This document shows, piece by piece, positions 25,001 to 34,970 of a DNA stretch of 64,000 nucleotides. How positions within the stretch are numbered: the first letter of the stretch is position 1; each line of letters opens with the position of its first letter. The position numbers and the translations under genes were made by a program. This DNA is from Adiantum capillus-veneris (Eukaryota > Streptophyta > Polypodiopsida > Polypodiales > Pteridaceae). Location: contig CM043963.1 in NCBI GenBank assembly GCA_014529385.2, positions 99,937,412 to 100,001,411 on the forward strand. The letters are read 5' to 3'. The notes beneath the pieces are model-generated. The model ran no database searches, had not been told where the DNA came from, and worked only from the letters and a program-made list of their open reading frames with translations.

Positions 25001-26298
25001 ATCCCAGGTACATAAAGTGCATCAACAAGTGTGAAGGAACTGCCATTAGCAGCAGTGAGCACAATCTTTCCAACTCCCTGAACTGGATAAGAGGCGTTGT
25101 TGGCACAAGTGACTGAATTCCCATGAGGGACAGACTCGAGAGAGGTAAACAATTCACGATGTGAGGTAATGTGCTTTGTAGCACCACTATCGAAATACCA
25201 CACATGTGAATCTGCAGCAACTGACAAGCATGCATCATGGACAGTAGGATTGTAAGTGCACTCTACGCTAAAAGCCCATTCTGCATCAACATCAGCATCA
25301 CAATCTCCTTTCACAGAAGACTCAACAATGGCTGCATTTGTAGTGGAACCAGCATTTGTAGTGGAACCACCCTCTTTCTTCTTAGCCTCTTTGGCCTTCA
25401 ACTTAGGACACGACTTGATCAAGTGATCATTGGCTTTACAATAATGGCAACGCATCTTCTTTTTGCCCTTATCACCAGAATTGCCAGACGAAGTGCTGCC
25501 ACCAGAAGCATTAGGAACAGAATTTTTGCCACTCGCAGTAGAACCATAAGAAGTGGCTGCATTACTGTTACCACCCTTTCTTTGAGAAGCAATAAAATCC
25601 TGTTCAACTGCACGCTGCCTAGTCCTGTTTTTTCTAGAAAGTGACTCTTGCAACAGCAATGTGCATAATGCATCAAACTTGACAACTTCAGGATTTCCTT
25701 GGGTCATGAGTCTCCAAGTACTAGCAAAAGTCTGGTAGGAATCTGGTAAGGCATCAAGAACAGTCTGCACAAGGGAACTGTCCGAAATGACTTCACCTGC
25801 ATAAATGAGTTGCTCATTGATATCCTTGACACTAGCAAGGAAAGTGTCCATATCATCTTCCTCATGCATAATCTTCGACTCTAGCTCTTTACGCAGCAAA
25901 GCAATTTTAGCCTCATTGCGGCTTGCATAAAGACCTGCTAGAGTATCCCAAGCCTGTTTTGCAGATTTTGCTGAACGGATGTGAGAAACAATGGTGCGCT
26001 TCACAGACAACGCAATCAATGCATGAGCCTGCGCATCCTTAACATCCCAACGAGCTTGTTCTGCCATAGGCAAAACAACTCTAACAGCTGCAATCCTTGT
26101 AGTAAGACCTGCAACATCCTAAACATCGCCTACATCTTCAGAACTAGGACATACATCAATGCCCTGCACAATGTTCCAGACACCTTTTGACACAAGAACA
26201 TGTTGCATCATATAAGCCCACATAGGGTAGTTGTCCCCATCCAACCTGTCCTCAGCAGCAAACATCTTGAACACATCTGTGTTGTTGTTGTCAGCCAT
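22027..26298 (-). pseudogene. Copia gag-pol polyprotein
   Basis: The minus-strand frame from the ATG at 26298 to the stop at 22027 spans 1424 codons. Domains in order: Gag (L-D-G-D-N-Y-P-M-W), one zinc knuckle C-H-Y-C-K-A-N-D-H-L-I-K-S-C, protease with D-S-G-A (about 25190), integrase zinc module and D-D-E core (S-D-V-C-G-P, S-D-R-G-G-E-Y, N-G-V-A-E-R-K-N), RT with Y-V-D-D (about 22980), and RNase H (D-W-A-G, E-A-E-Y). All catalytic residues I can check are intact. Two in-frame TAG codons break it, at 26121-26119 in gag and 22644-22642 between RT and RNase H. Each could come from CAG by one C-to-T change. No frameshifts seen. Confidence 0.95.
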
Positions 26299-26646
26299 GG
26301 TAAATGCTGCACCTGATGTGAAAACTGCCCGAAAACAGGAGAAATGGAGCAGGAACAACTTGTGCTATATAGCACAAACCGTAGAAGACTATAAGGCACC
26401 TGTTATGCAGAAAACGGCACTGACAGAAAATCTGCACAAAATGACGAAATAGCTTGTGCAGTACTGCCCGTAGTGGGAAAGGAGGCCGAAATGAGCCCAA
26501 ATCAAAATTCTGAGCAGACCGAGCTCTTTGAGCCTACCCAAAATATTTGTCGACCTGCGAACGCTCGCCAAAGCTCACTGAAATCGGAGAAAGTGAGCAG
26601 GCGTGTGCTGGAGCAGCTGGCGACTAAGCCCGGGAGGACGTGACCT

Positions 26647-26658
26647 GCTCTGATACCA
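26647..26658 (-). promoter_or_regulatory. Primer binding site of the copia element
   Basis: The minus strand reads TGGTATCAGAGC two bases inside the 5' LTR, complementary to initiator tRNA-Met. Confidence 0.95.
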
Positions 26659-26660
26659 AT

Positions 26661-26887
26661 TGTTGGAATTAGGGTTGCAGAGAAACACACACAGCTTGGA
26701 GAAGACGAAGGAAGCTCAAGGAACACAATAGAGAGTGTGTTACTTAGTGTGCAATGGAAAGATAGATAGCCCTAGAGTGATGGGCGTATATACAATGCAC
26801 GGGGGAAAAAACCTCCTAAAGAGGGAAAAAATGCCCCGGCGGTCCTAGTGTGTTCACACACATCACTACCACATGTATATGGTAACA
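26661..26887 (-). repeat. 5' LTR of the copia element
   Basis: 227 bp, two differences by eye from 21725-21951. Ends TG...CA and is followed by the GTTCC target copy. Confidence 0.96.
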
Positions 26888-26960
26888 GTTCCGCTTCTGC
26901 AAGAGCATCTTTGATTGTCGGTCTTTTTCTCTTCGTTGCCGATAACTTGGCGGAATCCAT
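26888..26960 (-). pseudogene. Element A 3' ORF, N-terminal piece
   Basis: The ATG at 26960 (M-D-S-A-K-L-S) opens about 24 codons before the copia insertion at the GTTCC target. The frame agrees with the continuation at 21719 when the target is counted once. This marks the true start of element A's 3' ORF, about 1082 codons in total. Confidence 0.75.
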
Positions 26961-27126
26961 GGATCCTGTAACTCCAATTTCAGAAGTTAGCGTCTTTTTA
27001 GTACTGAAAGCCGAAATGAAGCTTTTAACTATCCAAATGACTTGAAAATTGAAACATGAGCTATTCAGGGCCTAAGGATGCAAGGTAGGTGAAAAAATAT
27101 GCAAAATGGGCTCAAAATCATGCTGG

Positions 27127-28136
27127 AGACATCATACGCGTATGATGTCTTTTGTGTCAAAATGACTTCATATTGGTTGTGCTTGTAGCTGATAGTGTAT
27201 ACATGAGTATCATATGCTTGGATTTGAGTTTGGATCCCATTTGGTCAAGTTTTGGCCAGTTTAGTCCAGTTCCGGCTCTTGGCAAAATTTTGAAAGGGAT
27301 TTGGATTTTATGATCCAAATTGGATAAAACTTGGTGGTTCACTTTCAAATGGCATGTAGATCACTTCTGTTTGGTGGTTGAAGCCCTGAGGTGGAAAAAT
27401 CACATAGTGAGACATCATACGCGTATGATGTCTTTAGTGTATTTTTGGACCAAATTTCTCTATAAGCTTGGATTTGGCTTTAGATAGGCTTATTCAGTGG
27501 ATTTATGAAGTTTGGATAGATTTTGGGCTAAAAATGGCTCTGGAGACATCATACACGTATGATGTCTTTTTCATCAATTTTGCATGGGATTGGTTCTGTG
27601 GACTCCCCATGTACTAGTGAAGGACTATATCTACTCAAATCTTGGTTTGGACTTGAGTATGTTGGATTTGGGCCAAAAATAGGCTTTAGGTGAAAGATTT
27701 TCCCTCAATTGGGCTAATGGGGTGATCCTCTTGACCAAATGGTTCCAAATTTCATATGTAGCATGTATTAGATATATATAATGGATGTATGATGACAAAT
27801 GAGCAGTTTTGGCTCTGTAAGTGCAAATAGACATCATACGCGTATGATGTCTTTTGTGTCAAAATGGTGCTTTTTGGTTCCAGATAGCTTGTAGATGTGT
27901 TAATCAACAATCCTACAAAGTTTCAATGAGTTTGGAGTTATTTTGACAAAATTAGGACCAAAAATCAATTTTATGGCCTACTTTGCGTCTTTTTGGTTTT
28001 CCTTGGGTTTTCTAACTCCAATTCTCATGATACTTGGTTCATAGGATGTGATTAACATGTGGAATGAGGCTATGCACTCAAATGTTGAAATGGATGTGAA
28101 ATTCATGCTGTGAGACAGCATACGTGTATGATGTCT
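27127..28136. repeat. Palindrome array 1 in element A (five copies)
   Basis: A 24-bp palindrome, half-site AGACATCATACG followed by its reverse complement, occurs at 27127, 27410, 27544, 27829 and 28113. The copies at 27127, 27410 and 27829 are perfect, 27544 has one change and 28113 two. Spacings are 283, 134, 285 and 284 bases. Each is followed by a T run on the plus strand. The sequence between copies is diverged. The block lies upstream (minus-strand sense) of the 3' ORF start at 26960. Confidence 0.95.
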
Positions 28137-29810
28137 TTTCTTGAAATGTTGGTCTTTTTGTGCAAAGAATGCTTTGTGCTAGTGCCCTAAGCCCTGCTAA
28201 CTAGTTTTCAACTTAAAAAGTCATTAGTTTAGCTAAAAAGCCCCCTTATAGGCATTTCTGTCTCCGAAGTCGTCTTTTTGCCTTGGAGTTGAATTTCTTC
28301 AACTTTTCTTCTCGAGAGTTGCATTTCCAGCTCATTGGATATATTGTGAAGCCATCTATTTGGTTGAACTTGACTTTGGCTTCCCGTTCTCCATCTTTCT
28401 CCTTTTGGTTGCCCGAAAGCGTCTTTTTCACCATCGGTAAGTGAATCAGCTTTCTTTTGGGTTTTGCTTGCAAACATAAGTTATCCATGTATATTTGAAG
28501 CTGCTTGTGAAGTTTCATTTCATTCGGTCGTCAATTTCAGCCGTTATGCCAAAATGACGCTTTGTGTGTCCGCAGCCGAATCGGTTGTTCCGACCTACTT
28601 TTGGTGGTCCAAACCTGGAGATACTCCATGGTTGCATTGCCCTCGATGTTGTTAAGCTTCCTGAGAAGTTTTGTGTCGTTTCGACAACTTTTTCCTGTTT
28701 GCCTCTTGCAGGCTCTGTTGACCTAGGGTTTTTCCAGTCGTTCTTTCTCGAGCTTTGAGTGTTAGAAACCCATCTTCTATACTAGGGTAACCCACCTATA
28801 AGTTCTTGCAAGGTTTGATTAGGCGGTTGTGCCACTACCTAGCATTCTACCGCATTCCTCGTCTGCTCTTGTTTCTTGGTTTTGGTCAGTTTTCGCGACA
28901 AAAGTTAATGATAAGCATCAAAAGCTTATGGCAACGAGTCTACCTCTCATGTCTGGTGTCCTCTGAGCTCTCGTAGCAGTCGTAGAAGGCTGGATGCTCC
29001 TGTGTGCTCTTTGCTCTCTCCAAGAAGGTAATAGTGGAAATGAGCTTGAAAGTGAAGTGAAAAATACTTAACTTCGGACTTCCCGGATCACTTGTTACCA
29101 AATTTGACATGTGCTCCTATCTCGTCATGAAATACACTTTAGGATTTGAAATTTCTCAATTTGGACTCCGTTTGACCTGTTTCTGAGAAATCTGTCCACT
29201 TTGCCAAAATTCTGTCATTTCGGGCTTTCCGCAACTTTTCCCGAATTGTACTCAATTTTTACCATGGGTTGCCCTTGTCATTAGGATCATCACCATCTAT
29301 TCTTTTCTTTTTTCTGATCTCGTTTCACCTGCTTTTTTATTTTTCTTTTACTTTTATCAAGAAAATCATAAAAAATAAAGAAAAATAGCAAATTGAAGCC
29401 AAAAAGTTCCAAACATACACAATAAATAGCTGGTAACTCTGTGTATATGAATATACAATTATTTGTGATTTTTGGACTTGGATTACCACTTTTTTCCACT
29501 TTTTAGCTCCAAAAACACTCTTATTTAGTGATATTTACACGTCTAGAGACCCAAATTCATCATTTGATCTCTTCTTGTTGCAAAACAAGGTATATAAGGG
29601 CATAAATATTATCAATATCCGCAATCAAACATAAAAATTGCAAAATCATGTAAGACACTGCCCTTGTAATATAATTTTTGTTTTTCTTTGTTTTTGGCGC
29701 TTGTAGCTGCTTTGTAACTCCTGTATACCTGTATACCTCCCCCCCTCCTAGTCTGAGTCCTCCCGGACGACTATGAAGTGTCTGTGGGCGAAGCATTGTA
29801 GTTGTTTTGG
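28137..29810 (-). other. Element A region between pol and the 3' ORF, no ORF recognised
   Basis: About 1.7 kb of AT-rich element A sequence with no convincing coding frame on either strand. Together with array 1 it forms a long non-coding interval between the two ORF blocks. It could hold a promoter, splice sites or a leader for the 3' ORF, but nothing specific can be shown. Confidence 0.5.
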
Positions 29811-30527
29811 TCATAAGTTCCCAATGCAATTGTAGAGCGATGATACAACAGTCTTTCCAATAAAGCTGCTCTTTGTTTGATTGAAGGATTGGTGGTCAGG
29901 TTTTGGCACTTCGGTAGTAGAATCAGTAGATGGATTCTTCTTTACTTTGTTGTTCTTTTTTACAATCCAAATCTGCTTCCGCTTCACTTGTGCTTGCCAC
30001 AAACTCTTTGCGACCCAAACCTGCTTTGTTCTTTGTGTTGATTTCCTCGACTTGAAATACCTAGGAGTTTCCGTTGATTGTACTGAAGGGAGTTCCTGTT
30101 TACAAATCTTTGGGATCCAAATTTGCTTGCTATAGCTTTGTGCCGTCATGAACTTCTTTGGAATCCAGATCTGTTTCACTGTCCTTGATTGTCTGGAATC
30201 ACTCTGTTGTCTGGTATTGAAGACTCTGTTTTCCACCTTTGTGTTCTCTGGCACAACCTTTTTTGGTCTCCATACCAACTTTGACTCCGTTTTTTCCCAA
30301 GGTTGAGCTGTTATATTATTGCTTGTCTTCCTTATCCACTGTTGAGAATTCCTCGTCAAAGAGTAATCCGGTTGTATAGAAACTTTTGGTTGCCATTGCT
30401 TCTTCTTTTTCTCTGGTTGTTGTTTACCTTTGTCTTTGGATTCGTCCTTTGGAGTTGGCTCTTCTCCTTTGGTGAACTTAACTGATTGACTTTCACCTTC
30501 GTATTTGATAAGCACTGATTTAGAACT
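29811..30527 (-). pseudogene. Element A polyprotein C-terminal tail with Trp repeats
   Basis: This continues the integrase/PR2 frame after a TAG at 30530-30528 and ends in TGA at 29811. The 234-residue tail is Lys-rich and repeats K-x-[IVL]-W-x-x-K-type motifs about six times: K-K-Q-W-Q-P-K, K-L-V-W-R-P-K, K-Q-I-W-I-P-K (twice), K-Q-V-W-V-A-K and K-Q-I-W-I-V-K. I recall similar W-x-P-K repeats in Gag-Pol linkers of Sire-type copia elements. Here they follow a protease domain at the end of a gypsy polyprotein. They may bind nucleic acid or Gag; that is inference. Confidence 0.65.
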
Positions 30528-33500
30528 CTAGTCAATCATTGCATTGTATTGCTTCTGCCATGGTTGTCCTAGCAATAATGGATGTTGTGTAGCTTGGTCT
30601 TCAACCACGTAAAACATATGAGGATACACATACTGGTTAATCTGTATATGTAAAACTGTGCATCCGACAGTTTTGATTGAATTCTCAGAGTAACTCTTTA
30701 ACTCTTGCTTGGCAGTTTGTAGTTTAGTGTCATTTGTCAATTGTCTATACAAACTGAGTGAAAGTAGGTTAGTTTGAGCTTCTGAATCCAATAGTGCTCT
30801 GGCTTTGATTTGGTTGGTTCCTACTTTGCATTCAATGATGGGTTCTTCTTTGTCATTATCCATTTCTGTTATACTGACTGCGTTTATTCGTATTGCTCCT
30901 TCATTGCGCTGTTTCTGACGTAGTAGTCTTCTTTTCTCCCTTCTTTCCTTCGCCTCGGCTTGCGCTTCCTCCAAAATCATTTTCTTTTTCTGGACACGCA
31001 GCTTTTCTTGATGTATTTTGAGAAGCATGTCTTGGGTTAGCGGCAAAAGATACTTTCTCACTCTGCATCCACTAATCCAATTGGGCATTTCTTCTCCGTC
31101 TAATGTAGCAAGCTTGACGGCTCCACTTGGTGATAGATCTTTAATCACCAGAGGTCCCATCCCTCGCTTTTTAAGCTTCTTAGCATGCTGTTTCAGAGTG
31201 TAAACTAGGACATAGTCCCCAACCTTAAACTCTTTAGTCCGCACATGCTTATCAAAAAATTCTTTTTGTCGCCTTTTTTGAGCGTAGATAGAAGCTACTG
31301 CTTTTAGGCGAAGCTGGTCTAGCTTTTCCAGGTCATCTATTCTATCAGAAAGCTCGTGCCCTGTCCACTCTAGATCCTTAGCCACCCTTAAGGTTGAAAT
31401 CAAGAATTCTATTGGTAAGATAGCATTTAGCCCAAAAACCATGTTATATGGGGTCGTTCCTATTGATGTTTTATATGCTACCCTATATGCCCATAATGCT
31501 GAATGCAACTTCTGGTCCCAGTCAGTTCTCGACTCAGATACAATCTTCGTGAGGACCGTGCATATGGTTTTGTTTGTTGCTTCAGCTTGTCCATTTGCTT
31601 GTGGATGATACGGGGCTGATTTCCTATGGATTACCATGAATTCATCTAGAAGGATCTCTATCACTTCATTTATAAAATGTGTGCCTCGATCACTCACAAT
31701 TTCTATTGGCAATCCATATCGTACAAAGACGTATTCATATAGAAATTGTGTCGTGGTCCTGGCATCCGCTTTTTGAGTTGCCTTTGCTTTGACCCACTTT
31801 GTTAGATAGTCTGTAGCCACAACGATGTATTGTGCATGAGTCTTATATGCAGGAGGTGAAATGGGTCCGACATAATTAATCCCCCATTTTGCAAAAGCTC
31901 TTGCCCCCATCATTGGTCTAAGCGGCATATCATCTCTTTTAAGTGGTACTTTGGTCCGCTGACAATCATCGCACCGTTTAACGTATTGCTCAGCGTCCAT
32001 ATGTAATGTTGGCCACCATATTCCTGCGGCTAAGACAAGTTTTGCTGTCTTATCACCTGAGAAATGGCCTCCACCTACTCCTCCATGAGCTTGCTCTAGT
32101 ATTATCACATACTCAGTCTCTAATGCGCAAATCCTAAGCTGGTTGTCTTTACCTCTCTTATAGAGTTGATCTCCTATTAAAGCGTAATCTCTAGCTTCTG
32201 TCTCTACAGATTTCTGACGAGCTTTTGACGTTCCTTCTGGGAAAGTTCTATTTGTGAGATATTCAACAATATATTGACTCCATTCTGGAGCGATCATTAT
32301 CTGATATAATGTCCAATACTCTGCTGGCGGTTTTGATGAACATACAATACATACAGTGACATATTCATGTACGCTTTCTTTTATTCTTGGCCAATAGACT
32401 CCCAATTGTAACAAATTCCTATATGTGTTCCTTCTTGAACAATGAAATGCACATTCCTGAACATGTGCTTCGCGCAGATATATATTATATTCCTCAGGAT
32501 TGATGCATAGTCGTAAAACATGATCATTTCCCAATTGATACAACCTTCCTGCAACCAATTGAAGATTCTTGGATTGCTGAATAGCAATATGTTTCTGGTT
32601 GTATTCTCTTCTATCGAACTCTCCTCCATAGGTTAATAGGTTAACGACATTTTGAGACCACTTCGGTATCATTTCTATGTTGAACAAGTACGCGTCTGGC
32701 ATGTCGTCATCTACTCCTATAGGGTCTTCTCCATTCGTCAATCGCGAAAGATGATCAGCTCTAAGATGTGTTTTTCCTTTCTTTACTACTACCGTGAAGT
32801 CGAATTCCAGTAAGATAATGAACCATCTCACTATTCTCCCGGTATTGCATGGTTTATTCACTAGGTAGAGCAAGGCTTGGTGATCCGTAAAAAACACAAA
32901 CTTGTTGGCTAGAAGATAATACCGAAATTTCTTCACAACATATATCATTCCTAATCCTTCTTGCTCTGTTGTGGTGTAATTCTTCTCTGCATTGTTGAGC
33001 TGTCGACTGGCGTAACAGATAGGAAAATCCATGTTTCCTTCTTCTGGCTGAGCCAGAATGCATCCTATTGCATATGCCGAAGCATCTATATGCACATGGA
33101 ATATCTTCTCCCAATCTGGTGATTTCAAGACTGGAGCAGTAATGAGTGCCTCTTTCAATTTCTTGAACGATTCCTCACACTCCTCTTTCCATTCAAAGTT
33201 CACTATTAGCCTGTAAAGTGGTTGGCCTATTATAGCGTACATGTAAATGAATCGTCTATAATATCCGCAATGTCCCATAAAGCTATGTACTTGTTTCGCA
33301 TTGGTTGGTCTAGGCATATCCACTATAACTTTTATCTTCTCTAAATCCGTGGATATTCCGTTTTGTGAGACAATAGGTCCCAGAATTCTGCCCTGTCGGA
33401 CCATAAACACACATTTCTCAGGATTGAGACAAATGCGATATGTCCTACATTTCTCAAATACTTTTCTTAGGTGTTCTAGATGCTCATCTCTTAGAAGAGA

Positions 33501-33926
33501 ATGTACACATAAGTCATCCATGTATATTTCTAGAAACAACCTTAAGTATTCTTTGAAAGCATGCGTCATCAGCCTCTGGAAGGTTGCGGGAGCATTGGTT
33601 AGACCAAAAGGCATAACCCGATAAGCATAAATTCCCCACTCCGTTGCAAAAGCTGTTTTATGTTGATCTTCCAGTGCTATGGCTAGCTGGTTATATCCTA
33701 AAAAACCATCAAGAAAAGAGTATGCTGTTTTCCCTGATACACGCTCTAGAACATGATCAGTTATCGGCAGGGGATAATTTTCCCTGATTGTTGCAGCATT
33801 CACTTTCTTTAAGTTGACACACACTCAAAGTTTTCCGTTCTTCTTGGGTACTACCACAATCGGAGATACCCAATCGGTGTGTTCAATCTCGTATATGAAT
33901 TCAGCTTCCATTAGCTTATCTATCTC
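30528..33926 (-). pseudogene. Element A RT, RNase H, duplicated zinc module, integrase and second protease
   Basis: RT has F-L-D-G-F-L-G-Y-N-Q and an intact Y-M-D-D (about 33520). RNase H has H-V-H-I-D-A-S (about 33090). Two HHCC-like zinc segments follow: copy 1 A-H-V-Q-E-C-A-F-H...C-I-V-C (about 32480-32335) and copy 2 A-H-G-G-V-G-G-G-H-F...C-D-D-C (about 32095-31960). In the integrase core the first catalytic Asp is Asn (W-G-I-N-Y-V-G-P, about 31875), while Asp (S-D-R-G-T-H-F) and Glu (N-G-Q-A-E) remain. A second retropepsin-like domain (about 30810-30555) reads A-L-L-D-S-E-A-Q-T-N-L-L-S and later L-L-L-G-Q-P-W. A TGA at 33827-33825 lies within the RT motif G-K-L-x-V-C-V and a TAA at 33929-33927 precedes it. 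Confidence 0.9.
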
Positions 33927-34970
33927 TTATTTGATTCGCTTAGCAAATGTATCATTATATGTGTATGGTCTCTGTCTGCTAGGCTTTGCGTCTTGTTTCA
34001 GTGGGATTGTGTGTTGGCATATCGATGGGTCAACTCCCTTTAAGTCCTTATAAGACCATGAAAACACATCCCTATACTCTCTGAGAAGACTCAAAAGTCT
34101 CTCTTCCTCGCCTGGAGACAAATCTGTGGCTATGTACACCAGTCTACGTGTCTCACCTGGAGCTGCTAAATCAACTTTTTTTGCATCCTCCGGTCCGTCA
34201 TAAGATTCGTTCTCCCTTCTCTCTCGAATAGGTTGGGTTAATACCACCTTCCTATCCTCTATTGTGAATTTCCTATAGTGAGAGGGAACATCCATGTTTT
34301 CCTTGATTTTGGCGTTTTCGTCCTCTCCACTCTCAAATTCTGTCGTCCAAACTTCTTTCAGAGTTTTCTTGAGCTCTCTGTACTTGTTTCTACGTTCTAA
34401 CTTGGACTCCGTGTGTTCTCTGTTGCGCTTGTTCTTTTCTGATTTTTCTGTTTCTGTTTTCGTTCCATTCCTTTGAACTTGATTTCTTGAGCCTCTTTTG
34501 TCTTTTCGTAAGCTCTTTTGATCATTGCCTCTCATTCTTCCAGAAATCTTGTCCTTAACACAATCTTCCGCCTTTACTAGCATTAGGAATTGATTTTTTC
34601 CTCTTATTCTAGGCATCGGATTGGTTCTAACCCCCTTTGTTTTTCTCTTTGCTCTATAGCGTTTCTGGCGTTGTTTAGTTTGGTTCGGAAAATCATAAAA
34701 TCGTACATCCATTATAGTTTCTTCGTTTCCGCTTGAATTGTCCGTTGACTCATTGTCTGCTTCATTTCCCCACTCAGGATGATCGGGAATGTCGTGAAAC
34801 ACCTCCTCTTCATCTTCCTTTTCCAGTGTATCGTTCTTTTCAGTTTCTTTTTCTAGTACAGTTCTCAACATGAAGTACGGAACCATGTCGTACTCGTCCT
34901 GTCGCAAAATTTCGTTGTGGGACCATCCGGAATTGCACAAACATCTAGGGTTGCTAGAATGTGTGTCCAT
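33927..34970 (-). pseudogene. Element A linker between protease and RT
   Basis: A 347-codon frame, one base shifted from the Gag-PR frame that overlaps it (change of frame near 34.9 kb). It is highly charged, rich in Lys, Arg and Glu. Its C-terminal part is the standard pre-RT segment: Y-R-D-V-F-S-W-S-Y-K-D-L-K-G-V-D-P, then C-Q-H-T-I-P-L-K. It ends in TAA at 33929-33927, in frame with RT. The frameshift could be native (-1/+1 expression) or a lesion. A lesion is more likely given the other damage. Confidence 0.75.

Larger units (their letters stand above)
21725..26887 (-). mobile_element. Ty1/copia retrotransposon inserted in element A
   Basis: Identical-looking LTRs (21725-21951 and 26661-26887) flank one long gag-pol frame. 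The target duplication GTTCC is perfect (21720-21724 and 26888-26892). The LTRs differ at only two of 227 positions by eye, the youngest of the three nested insertions. Total 5163 bp, standard for a compact copia element. Only two nonsense codons, both TAG, disrupt the polyprotein. Confidence 0.97.

Noticed and set aside
25237-25644. Plus-strand 135-codon frame within the copia
   Set aside because: Antisense of the copia gag-protease region, with no independent support.
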